From Plectosphaerella cucumerina (Eukaryota; Ascomycota; Sordariomycetes; Glomerellales; Plectosphaerellaceae), in the NCBI GenBank assembly GCA_020746995.1, contig JAGPXD010000005.1:682001-746000 (forward strand): 64,000 nucleotides of DNA, in the 5' to 3' direction. The notes under the pieces are model-generated. The model did no database searches. It had not been told where the DNA came from and saw only the letters and a list, made by a program, of their open reading frames with translations. Shown piece after piece: positions 42,724 to 52,019 of this stretch (positions within the stretch are counted from its first letter, which is position 1; the number at the start of each line of letters is the position of its first letter). Both the position numbers and the translations under genes were made by a program.

Positions 42724-44291
42724 CTATGATAAACCTGCATCCAAGATGACCCTTATGTACCTTCGAACCGGCAACTCCACGCCCTTTTGAGATACTTGAA
42801 GAATGATGTGGTACGAAAATCCGTCCACTCCGGTATGCGGCAGCCAATGCTGCGCTGGCAAGCCAAAGATGTCGGGGTTGGGAGCCTTGCTATCTGGGAC
42901 CGTGACCTCAACCTTGGGCCCAATCGTCACGTTCCTGAAACCGCACTCATTACTAGAAAGCGTTGTCTCACCTGCCGGTTGCAGTGACTTGACGTGGCAC
43001 CGCGGCACCCCCTGTGCGCCGATGGGATGATTGAGCGTCGGCTCAACATACTGGTACCACTGGAACTCGAGCTGAGAGTTATCGTCAGGGTGGTCGGGGT
43101 CCAAAGAGGAGCTGGCATCTAGGATGACGACGTCGCCCGACTTGACTTTGAGATGAAGGAATTCGGGCCCTCGGTGTCCGTTGACGACGGGAATGGGAGG
43201 GTGTCTGGCGCCATCGAAGGCCGATGTCAAGGCCCAGCTCATGCGCATGGCAAAGTCATTCTGGAAATGGTCTCTCCAGCGGGTGATGGTAGCCTTGTTG
43301 TCGTTCCGCTCGGAGCCGTCCACGTCGACCATGGCGTCGACGACGTCGGCATAGTGGGCGCTGCCGACGGTCACGGCGCGATAGCGGCCTCCCCAGCTGC
43401 CAAAAGCCGGATGCTCTCGGCTGCCGAGACCGTTTTGGATCAGATAGAGAAACGTCGGTGTGTCGCCTTCCATGATGTGCATGCTGGTCGGGTACACGGC
43501 GCCAAGGGGCCCCTTTTGAATGTGCTCGGCGAGCCACGCGGTTGAGGTCTTGGACAAGTCGCCCCGCGAAATGGGGTGGGAGATGCCCTGCCATGCCGAC
43601 ATGTCGAAGGCGCCAAAGCCGTGGATTGAGCAGATGTAGAAAACCTTGGGGAACGTGCAACGAATCCAGTCTCCGGTGTCGTCTTGATCAGAGATGGTGT
43701 ATACCCGCAGACGCGAGTGAAGAGCTGTCTCTTCCTGGGGCGACTTTGTTCTCCTGATATGCTGCAGAGCTTCGGCCAGGACATTTGTGCCACCCCAGCT
43801 GATGACCCAGAGTGGCTCGTCCGATTCTTCGATGCTTCTAACCAGCCGTTGGGCGCCGTCACTCAGCGGCAGGGCAAGAGCTTGCATTCCGTAGACCTGT
43901 GGAACGAGCATGTCAGCGTGTCACGCACATCCAGATCCAAAGCCATGGAACCTCTTACCGTGGCGCCAGAGCACACGAGTCCGGCCAGGGTCTCGGCTGA
44001 AGGATACTGTGCGTCTGGGTGCACGTGCTTGTTGAGATTCTCAACCACCTCTCCATAGCCTCTGATGATCTCAAGCATGGCCTCGGGCGCCGTTCTGTCG
44101 TGCAGCCACGCCGACGTGACGGCGCAGAGACCTCGCGTGTCAAACTCATTGCTGTAGAGGAGATACCTGACGAGCGACTGTTGGTCGTCGGGTTCGTTCT
44201 CGATATCCGAAAGGACGAATACTCTCGGCTTATTTGGGAAGACTTGAAGCCGAGATAGGTTGCCGACCTCAAGTTTTGACGACGAGGACAT
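42724..44291 (-). CDS. DUF1593 / Sde182-like nucleoside-hydrolase-fold protein
   Basis: Two exons, 43959-44291 and 42724-43896, with a 62-nt intron (gtaaga...ccacag); 501 aa. The start is MSSSSKLEV at 44291, chosen because a TATAAAG box lies about 75 nt upstream and the context is ctaccATG. The N-terminal domain has RVFVLSDIENEPDDQQSLVRYLLYSNEFDTRG, the Asp-rich Ca-binding signature of nucleoside-hydrolase-like DUF1593 proteins. The C-terminal domain, from about residue 370, is an Ig-like Sde182 C-terminal module (VKSGDVVILDASSSLDPDHPDDN, with Asp-rich loops). Bacterial relatives are described as cellulose-binding or occur in polysaccharide utilisation loci. No signal peptide is visible, so a cytosolic enzyme is suggested. 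It shares a divergent promoter with an MFS sugar transporter. Substrate unknown. Confidence 0.88.
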
Positions 44292-44363
44292 GGTAGGCGG
44301 TTCGGGTGTGAGGTTGGAGTTGCGCAAGCCGAGGCCACTATCTAGCTCCCACCAGAGAGCTAC

Positions 44364-44370
44364 CTTTATA
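44364..44370 (-). promoter_or_regulatory. TATA box of the DUF1593 gene
   Basis: TATAAAG on the minus strand, about 75 nt upstream of the chosen ATG. A start site about 30 nt downstream would exclude the upstream in-frame ATG at 44420. Confidence 0.6.
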
Positions 44371-44842
44371 AAGACAGCGTGAAATAGTGGTCCTGCGGAA
44401 GCACTTCCCTGTTGTGGCATCTGCAAGCACCGGATATACCGCCCTCTGCGTTCACGGTCAATGACTACTTCAACACCGGTCGACTCGGCTGATAAGTGTG
44501 CGAGGCAACAACGGGTTCAAGATGGACGGATGCCTCCTCACGCGCGCCAATCATTCCGGACTGGGATTCTCCCTTTAGGAAAAGCTAAGCACCTCAAACT
44601 GCCGCAAAGGACGGTAGCGCTAGCAAGCCAGGTTGTCTTCCCGGCCGGGTGCCGTCGATTTCGCAAAGAAATACGAATATTCCGGCCGTGGAGATTTACG
44701 GGTCGAATCCGTGAACCGACCCGAGAACGGCTGAACTGGCCAGTCATGCAACGCAACCAACCAGGAATCCGAATACCTCCATGTCCGCAAATTGTTGGTC
44801 AATGTTGTTAGTTTCGCGCGACGGATGCTTGGCAAGCCCAGC

Positions 44843-44865
44843 AGTCTGGGGCAAGACCCCAGACT
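44843..44865. promoter_or_regulatory. Perfect inverted repeat AGTCTGGGG-N5-CCCCAGACT
   Basis: Two 9-bp arms (44843-44851 and 44857-44865) separated by CAAGA. Each arm contains CTGGGG, which fits the CreA/CRE-1 consensus SYGGRG, and the paired inverted layout is the kind bound efficiently by such repressors. The flanking GT/AC extends beyond what that consensus requires, so another factor is possible. Confidence 0.65.
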
Positions 44866-44952
44866 ATTCGATTCTTACGACTCCACGTTTTTCCCAACAA
44901 GTCAAGGACAGCCGCGAGGGGGGGCTCGATCAGGTCACTTTAGCCACGCGCA

Positions 44953-44963
44953 GTACCCCAGAC
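44953..44963 (-). promoter_or_regulatory. Third copy of the motif, GTACCCCAGAC
   Basis: On the minus strand this reads GTCTGGGGTAC, identical over 11 bases to the copy at 45038-45048. Confidence 0.55.
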
Positions 44964-45037
44964 TCTGCAAGCCATCTCGCCACATAATGCCCCGAGTTCG
45001 ACAAGGCGTTGTCCAGTGCGGAGTGGCCGGGGGTTCG

Positions 45038-45048
45038 GTCTGGGGTAC
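45038..45048 (+). promoter_or_regulatory. Fourth copy of the motif, GTCTGGGGTAC
   Basis: Same 11-mer as the complement of 44953-44963. More SYGGRG matches follow closely (CTGGGG at 45062, CTGGAG and CCGGGG near 45080-45100). Confidence 0.55.
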
Positions 45049-45305
45049 CGCGTGCCAGAGCCTGGGGGAGCTGGCCTGTCGTCTGGAGAACTCCGGGGTG
45101 GCGTTGACAGAGGCCAGCCAGGAGAACCGCGCGCGGGGGAATAGATAAGGGGCAGAGGTCCATTCCTCGAGACGTTCACCTCTCACCATCGCTGCCAACT
45201 ACCTTCTTCTTGTGGCTCGCCTGGTTCACTTTCAAACTCTCAACACTTATCCCCAAACACACACTTGCCCGGTTTCACTCCGGTTGTTTCCAATCCTCCT
45301 CCAAC

Positions 45306-47146
45306 ATGACCTCGAAGATCGAAGAAAAGCCGTCTTCTGCTGCCGTGGAGCAGCTTGAGAGTGCTGACGTAGTGGGCAAAATTGAGCCGTCCCCTATGGT
45401 CGCCGAGGCCAACAATGTCGCGGCAAAGGGACAGCTTACCACAGGCTATGAGGAACTCGGCGTCTGGGAGACGATTAAGAAGTTCAGGATGGCCTCTGCC
45501 ATCTGCTTTTGTGCCGCTTTGAGCGCCGCGACGGATGGGTACCAGATCTCGTGAGTTCCTATTTCACAATCCTGTCGGGCCATGTTCTCCAGCCTCCAGA
45601 AATATCGAATCTGACGAGACTCCCTCGACAGCCTTATCGGAAACCTCGTTGCCAACACCGGTTTCGTGCAGCAGTTCGGCACTGAGAAAGATCTCGACGG
45701 AAACATCGTTCTGGCATCCACTGTCCTCAGTCTTTGGGCATCCATGGGCAACCTGGGCCAGATCATCGGCATGGTCTCGCAGGCCTTTCTGTCGGGTCGC
45801 TACGGCCGAAAGGCCTCGATGTATGCGCTTTGGCTTGTCATCTGCACCGGCTGCATCATCGAGGTCTTCTCACGGGAGTGGAAGTCGTGGCTCGTCGCCA
45901 AGCTGCTCGGCGGCATTGGCGTGGGATGCATGCAGACGACAATGCCAACCTACATCAGCGAGGTCGCCCCTACCCGTATCAGGGGGACGTTCCTTATGAT
46001 GTATAGCGTCTGGTGGATGACAGGCCAGTTCTTCGGCACCCTTGCGCTACAGGTTCTCTCCAAGAAGGACCCTATGGACTACCTGACGCCTGTCTATACC
46101 CAGTTCGCCCAGGTCGGCGTCATGCTCGTCGTCTACCTCATTCTTCCCGAATCGCCTTCCTGGCTCATTTCACGCGGCAGTACTGAGCGCGCGAAGAAGG
46201 CCATTCTTTTCATCAACCGCGGCGTCGAGGACTTTGATATCGACCGGCAGTACAGCGTTGTACTCCTCGCGTTACAGCATGAGAAGCGCGTCGCGGCCGA
46301 GCAGAGCAACGAGAAGTGGTACGCTATTTTCCGCGGCGTCAACGGATGGCGCACCATCGTTTCCTGCTGGTGCCTGATGGCTCAGATGTTCATCGGTCTG
46401 GGCCTGTTCCTTACCTATGGGAGCTACTTCTTCCAACAAGCCGGTATGGAGGATCCCTTCGCGGTGGTTTGTATCACCTCCGGTATCAATATTGCTGCCA
46501 CTCTCGTTATCGTTTGGATGTCCGAGGCCAAGGGACTGGGGCGTCGCAGGCTGGCCACGTATGGCACCACTTTGTGTTGGACATGCAACCTCCTGATCGG
46601 CATCTTGGGAGTTGTGTCTTTGAACAGCACGGTAAAAGGCCTGCTCGTCTTTCTCGCAGTCCTTTGGAGTGAGTACTCTTCTATTTCTTCCAACGAGAGA
46701 TTCACTAAAAGAATTCCCAGATATCGGCCTCATGGCCAACGGTTCCGTGGGCTGGGGCTACATCGGCGAGATCTCGACACAGCGGCTCAGACACTATACG
46801 GCTGGCTTCGCGGCCGCTTCAACATGCGTCGTGGGCATGGGGATGAACTTCCTCATCCCTCCGATGATCAACGCCAATGAGTGGAACTGGGGTCTCAAGA
46901 CTGGATTCTTCTTCGCCGGCATCGGGTCATTTTTCACCGTGGCCGTTTGGTTCATCGTCCCGGAGACGTCTGGGTATGTGGCCGTCATCTTTCGGTACCT
47001 GAGAGCATCACTGACATGAGTTCAGCCGATCTGCCGCTGAGCTAGACGAGCTGTTTGAGCGCAAGATCAAGCCATGGCGTTTCCGCCACACTCAGACTGC
47101 CACGCAGCGGCTTCTCGCAGAAGAGAAGAGCAAGGTTGGAGCGTGA
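45306..47146 (+). CDS. MFS sugar transporter 1
   Basis: Four exons: 45306-45550, 45632-46668, 46721-46973 and 47026-47146; introns of 81, 52 and 52 nt with GT-AG ends. The product is 551 aa. Sugar-porter family marks: GRYGRKASMY between helices 2 and 3, the PTYISEVAPTRIRG signature, PESPSWLISRG before the central loop, EAKGLGRRRLATYG between helices 8 and 9, and PETSGRSAAELDELFE at the end, which is only complete after the last intron is removed. Twelve hydrophobic helices fit. The N-terminal 65 residues are hydrophilic and cytosolic. The sequence resembles maltose/alpha-glucoside-type and quinate-type permeases, but the sugar cannot be assigned. It is divergent from the DUF1593 gene and convergent with GH43, whose stop codon is only 68 bp away. 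Confidence 0.93.
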
Positions 47147-47214
47147 AGTACGGAATGCAAGCAAAGGGCGAGGTAGATGCAATGTTGGTCTGGTCTGGAT
47201 ACATGTATGCTGTA

Positions 47215-48862
47215 CTAGAGGAGTCTGACGTTGTAAAAACCACACCACTCTACTTCCCCATCCTGCTGGGATGTCCCCGTGGTAGCGAAGAGACCAATAC
47301 AGGGCCCCGTGAAATCATGGTCCGTCAGCACTTCCGTCGGCACGACGCCTGCTTCGGACCACTCGTCGACTGCCGCCGAGAGTCTGTAGTAGAAGCGGAT
47401 CTCCGTCTCGGTGTAGCTGATGCGGAAATGCGCCTCGCCGGCGCCGGTGGCAGGGTAGGACTTGCGCACGGCAAAGGGTTGGCGCTTGGCAGCGTTGACG
47501 CCCTCGAAGACGAAAGCCGAGGTATCGGCATCATAGGCCATGCTGGCGTGGCGGTGCTCGTCTTTGTAGTAGACCAGGCCGGCGAGGCCGCGACGGGGAA
47601 GGGAGAGGGAGACCTCGCTCGAGCCGGTCAGGGCGCGCTGGCGCTTGCCGGCGAAGGTGACGGGGCTGTTGCCGGGGTTGTCGAGGCCGGCAGCGGAGGG
47701 GAGGAAGCTGACGGTGCTGGAGTCTGGGGAGATGCGGTAGGTTGCAAGATCGGGGTTACGTATATGGACCCAATCAATCCCAGGGGCGGATGAGAGTGGT
47801 CGAGGAGGAGAAGGAAGGGAGGGAAGGGTGACGCTCAGGGTTATGGGCTGCTCGACAACGGGCCAGGGGTCCTCTTCGTCGTCAGTCCAAGTGGCACGAG
47901 TGAGGAACGTTTCTCTGCCCATGATGGAGGCCCGGCCATCTGCTGTGTCCAAAGTTCGGACGCCGAGACAGGTGAACCACCATCCATCGTCGGCGTCCTG
48001 TACAAAGTCCCCATGGCCAGTGTAAACAACTTTGGCGTCGGCGAGGCCAGCCGTGGGCGCGAGAATCGGATTGCGGGCACAAGACTCATAAGGGCCCAAG
48101 GGAGCTCGGGCCCTAGCAATGGAGACCTGGTGATCTTCATGGGTGCCTCCCTCGGCGATGACGAGGTAATACCAGTTCCCACGGCGGTACAGATGTGGTC
48201 CCTCAGGGATGACGCGGAGAGCGCCGCCCCAGAGGACGACCTCTGGGGTGAGACGAGCGCCAGTATCAATGTCGATTTCGAAACCGTTGATGGTGCTCGG
48301 GATGGTGTTCCAGGAGGAGCCGACGACGTAGGCACGGCCGTCGATGTCGAAGAAGAGGTCTGGGTCGATGCCGTTGAAGTCGAAGAAGACGGGGTCGGAC
48401 CAGGAGGTGAGGGAGGGGTGGTGGGTGCGGACGATGAAGTTTCTAAAGAGGGGTCGCTCGCCGTCGACGGGCTGAGAAACAGGGTGGACGACGTTTGTGC
48501 AGATGATGTAGGTTGTGCCAGCGTGGTGGCGGATGGTGGGCGCGTAGAGGCCGCCAGTGCCGACGAGGATGTCGGAGCTGCCACGGTGAATCCAGGTTAC
48601 GGAGCGGGCGAGATCGAGCTGAGAGGGCCTGTGGATGGCGTTGCCTGGGGGTTATTAGGCACGGAGGGAGGGGAGGGGGGGAGAGGGGAGGGGGTTTGCT
48701 CTCACCAACATGGGTCCAGGTGGCGAGATCGGTGGATGAGTAGATGGGCAGGCCGGGGAAGAGGTGGAAGGACGAGTTGACGAGAAAGTAAGTGTCGTCA
48801 ACACGAATGATGGAGGGGTCTGGGGCGAAGCCCGGGATGATGGGGTTGCTGACGGAAGTCAT
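47215..48862 (-). CDS. GH43 family glycoside hydrolase (beta-xylosidase/arabinofuranosidase type)
   Basis: Two exons, 48706-48862 and 47215-48644, with a 61-nt intron (gtgaga...ccccag); 528 aa. The five-blade GH43 propeller begins NPIIPGFAPDPSI with the catalytic base Asp15. The pKa-modulating Asp is Asp146 in FNGIDPDLFFD, and the general acid is Glu200 in IPEGPHLYRRGNWYYL. From about residue 330 follows a beta-sandwich C-terminal domain of the beta-xylosidase type (HIRNPDLATYRISPDS, ending DGEVEWCGFYNVRLL). No signal peptide is visible, so it probably acts inside the cell on imported oligosaccharides or glycosides. Activity is likely xylosidase or arabinofuranosidase. It lies tandem to the Zn2Cys6 regulator with 281 bases between them. 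Confidence 0.94.
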
Positions 48863-49143
48863 AACTGGTGGTCGATATGGAATGGTGAATAGGGGTAGGG
48901 GGTAGAGGATTCAGGAACCGGGTACCAGCAAAGTAATATACTCCGACACACATGTACCCACTGAAGACCTCTGACCCTTCCTTCACTTATGTTTGAATCG
49001 TACACGACCTGGCCTTCGGGTCAACGAAGCCCGAGCCTCGGGAGGGTACCGGTCGTCTCTATGAAGACGCACTTGACCTCTTGCCGGCTATGTCTACCTA
49101 CCCAGCTCTACTCAGGCGCGAAAGACTGCCTCACAATGGCTAC

Positions 49144-50742
49144 CTAGGGCGACGGATATACAGTCACAAAGTCTGGCAGCCAGACCAAGCTCTCACTTCC
49201 GCCCTCCTTCGACTCGCCTTCCTCTTCCTCCCCTTCTTCCTCTCCCTCCTCCCCCAGCAGCCCGGCGGCATCGAGGGGCCACTCCATCCACGACATATAC
49301 CAAGGCGACAGCTTCGCCCTCGCAGCCAGAATCAGCTGCTCGGACCATCCACGCATGAACCAGGAATCACGATGATTCTGCAGTAGCGGCGCAAAGTGCG
49401 CCAGCAGCAAGAGGCTCACGTCGTCGCCACGCTGCAGGCTCGCGACGAAGCTCTCATCAACGACGTATAGCCAGCGCATGACATGCCGGTACGCCAATGG
49501 CGGCACTCCTGGTGCGGCACCCGTCTTCTCGGCACCCTCATGGCCATAGAACGCCTCGTAGGTAGCAATTAGCTCCCTCACCGCGCCAAGCCACCCTTTC
49601 TCCTTGCTATCGGCATGAGCGTCCACGAGGTCTTTTAGCCGGGCAAGCGGCCTCTCCCAGCGAAGCCGCGGCGCGCCCAGTACCTCCCAAGGAGCCCTCC
49701 AAGGTGTTGCGTCCGGACGCCCCTTCCCCCGGTCGAGGGCGGCGAGGGCGCCGACGAAGAGGACGCTGGGTGGAAAGGCTTGGCGGATCAAGCGGACGCC
49801 ATGGATTAGCGGCAGGCATGTGTGCGGGCGCGCGGGGGAGGCGGAGGCGACGAGGAGGTCGTCGGGGCCCGTGGGGCCGGCGGCGAGGGCGTAGAAGCAG
49901 ACGAGGAGGGAGGCGACGTACAGGCTGCCGCAGGCGGAGGTGTCGAGGACGGTGAGGGCGAGGGCCATGCCGGCTACGCCGCGGGTGGTGTGCCGCGCTG
50001 CAAGGTCGAGGAGGTGGCGGCGCCGGAGGGGGTCCGGGTCGGGTGAGGATTCGAGGAAGAGGAGGTGACGGGCGGAGAGGGCGAGGACGAGGTGAAGGAC
50101 GAAGGAGGAGGAGGGGGCGAGGCCGATGGAGGGTGCATCGTGGGACCAGAAGGCCGCGAGGTCATCGGCGCTGGGGTCAGTGAAGGCTGCAATAGTGGAA
50201 GCCGCATGTCGGGTCCAGTGGAGGAGGAGCTCGGCCGTATCCATGTCCATGGATATCTGGTCGGTGTGGTGGACGGAGCCGGTGACGGGGACGGGGACGG
50301 GGACGGGGACGGGGACGGGATCGGGGATGGCCGAAGCGTCATGGGACCGTAGCCAGCGGTCTACAGCGTCGCCCGAGGCGGCTGAGATGTCGACGGGTGT
50401 CCAGATCTTGCGAGGTCGGCCGGGCTTGCGGCGTGGAGGGGAGAGGCTCTGCCCTTCGGGCTCGGCGGCGGAGCGGTGGTCCATGAAGACCACGGGCTCG
50501 CCGGGCCGGGCGTAGCCGCACGGCACGCGGAAGCGGACACACTTGACGCATACCGGCTTTGCCTCGTCACACCGGGGGAGGGTTAGCTTTTGCTGCGGCA
50601 GACAGAGGGGAGGGCCGTGGGCCATGGGTCGTGGGCAGGTAGTCACCTTGACTTTCCTCCGCTTGCAGGTTACGCAGCCGCCGCGCGACTTGTGGTGCTT
50701 CTTGCGCTGGCGCTGCTTCGTCGGGTCCGTGTCCTCGAGCAT
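49144..50742 (-). CDS. Zn2Cys6 transcription factor of the catabolic cluster
   Basis: Start MLEDTDPTKQ at 50742. Exon 1 is 50647-50742 and ends KRRKVK; the GTGACT donor is at 50646. If the intron ends just before TGT at 50571 (75 nt), the cluster is canonical: Cys23, 26, 33, 40, 43, 50 (x2-x6-x6-x2-x6) in a 507-aa protein. That acceptor reads CGG, not CAG. The nearest proper AG (intron 50593-50646, 54 nt) adds seven residues, QKLTLPR, to the first loop. Both are in frame, as is no splicing (532 aa). The rest resembles the fungal Zn2Cys6 C-terminal regulatory region (weak middle-homology domain, about 150-480), with a Pro-Val dipeptide run near residue 130 and an acidic EEGEEEGEEEEGE run near the end. 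Its place between GH43 and the second transporter suggests it controls the cluster. Confidence 0.85.
   Translation of the reverse strand: MLEDTDPTKQRQRKKHHKSRGGCVTCKRRKVKVTTCPRPMAHGPPLCLPQQKLTLPRCDEAKPVCVKCVRFRVPCGYARPGEPVVFMDHRSAAEPEGQSLSPPRRKPGRPRKIWTPVDISAASGDAVDRWLRSHDASAIPDPVPVPVPVPVPVTGSVHHTDQISMDMDTAELLLHWTRHAASTIAAFTDPSADDLAAFWSHDAPSIGLAPSSSFVLHLVLALSARHLLFLESSPDPDPLRRRHLLDLAARHTTRGVAGMALALTVLDTSACGSLYVASLLVCFYALAAGPTGPDDLLVASASPARPHTCLPLIHGVRLIRQAFPPSVLFVGALAALDRGKGRPDATPWRAPWEVLGAPRLRWERPLARLKDLVDAHADSKEKGWLGAVRELIATYEAFYGHEGAEKTGAAPGVPPLAYRHVMRWLYVVDESFVASLQRGDDVSLLLLAHFAPLLQNHRDSWFMRGWSEQLILAARAKLSPWYMSWMEWPLDAAGLLGEEGEEEGEEEEGESKEGGSESLVWLPDFVTVYPSP
50284..50320. repeat. Hexanucleotide repeat (GACGGG)n inside the regulator gene
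   Basis: Five to six tandem 6-bp units in frame, encoding a Pro-Val run on the minus strand. Being in frame, length changes would only lengthen or shorten the run. Confidence 0.85.
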
Positions 50743-52019
50743 GGTCGTCGTCTCGGTCTGTGGGGAGGCATGGCGAGCATGTGGTGCCCTTGCCCGGGAA
50801 GCGCACGACTCAAGTAGTTTTCGTACACTTGGTACGACATTGCGGGGAAGGACGGGGTGGAAGACCGGGGAGATGGTCGGAGGATGTCGTCATGTGCTGT
50901 GAAGCGTGGAGGAAAACGGGGGAGGGATGCAATGTAGCCAGGGTTTAGCTCTACTCTACTACTAGTTTAGAGCCCGCCCCACGACTCCACGATTTTAGTC
51001 TGAGGCGTAGTTTACGCTTTGAATGCGTAAAACCAAGGGTCTTTTGTCTTTGAACCCCCTCTCATCCTTCGACGTCGCCGCCACCACATGTTCGTACGAA
51101 TACCTCGTATGTACCACCAATATATGCCCGGGAATGACTACTGTCTGACTCGTCCCTACGAAAGTTCCGACGCCATGGCTTTGCCAAGACCTAGGCCACC
51201 CTGCTTGCCTGCCTCGCTTGAGCCCCTCCCCTCCTTCACGAGTTCGAACCATGCTTGCCTCCCCACGCACTTGATCATCCTCGGGCATTTTTGCCTTTAG
51301 CCTGAATAGACTCGTTCATGGTATCCTGGGCAGGCGAGGCCCTGAACGCCCTCTACCCAGCTCGGTCGCTGACAGCCCGTCGGCCGAGACAGACACGGAT
51401 CCCGCGGTTGTCGGCTTGGGCCATGGCACAGCGTTGCCGCGAGTCAAGATAGATGGGCCTCGGACTTGAACAGAAATGTAGAGAGAGTCCAAGCTAGGTA
51501 AGACGTTCCGCTAGAGTGGGCTGTAGTAGGTGCTGCAGGCGATTACATCTTAATATTGTGAACAAATCATAGATGAGAAGTTGTCCACTCTTCATTCGTC
51601 AGTCAAGATTAACCTTGGGTCAGATCAGTTAGGTTTGTTCTTCCCAATAGTCACCGGCCCTGTCTTTGTCGGTTGGTATCATGGTTGGCCTGCTTTGAAA
51701 TCTACCTTCGTATTTACCGATGTTCAGATGCGATACCAGGTGCCTCTTGAACTTCTGGGGCGGGGCTCTTCTCCCGGTTGGGCGAGATTCAATGAAGCTC
51801 TCCGACCCTGTACTTCTCCTCGAGTGTTCACGGAGGATGACGATGTGTGTATCTGGAATGAAGCATGCTGCCATTGGAAGCGACTCCCTCGTGGTCACGG
51901 TGTCATCTAGCAAAGCTCACCCGCACGCCAGCCAATTCCCACACGTTCCCGCCGCCGGATCGACAAACGCATGCTATGATCCCCTGCAATCAAACACATG
52001 TCCGCGTAGGTACTTGAGT
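50743..52019. promoter_or_regulatory. Regulator promoter and spacer to MFS transporter 2
   Basis: About 1.3 kb. The left part is the promoter of the Zn2Cys6 gene; the right end is the 3' side of the second transporter. No gene is supported and the GTCTGGGG motif is absent here. Confidence 0.5.

Larger units (their letters stand above)
44292..45305. promoter_or_regulatory. Bidirectional promoter of DUF1593 and MFS transporter 1
   Basis: About 1 kb between two divergent start codons. It holds a TATA box for the DUF1593 gene and, in the transporter-proximal half, four copies of GTCTGGGG or its complement plus other SYGGRG (CreA-type) matches. This suggests joint regulation of the two genes. Confidence 0.65.

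Noticed and set aside
47841..48584. 247-codon minus frame in GH43
   Set aside because: Other reading frame of the GH43 exon; the true frame is continuous from 48644 to 47215 and contains all catalytic motifs.
48810..48830. GTCTGGGG inside GH43 exon 1 and at about 6388 inside FAS alpha
   Set aside because: Single copies within coding sequence, expected by chance in a GC-rich 64 kb window.
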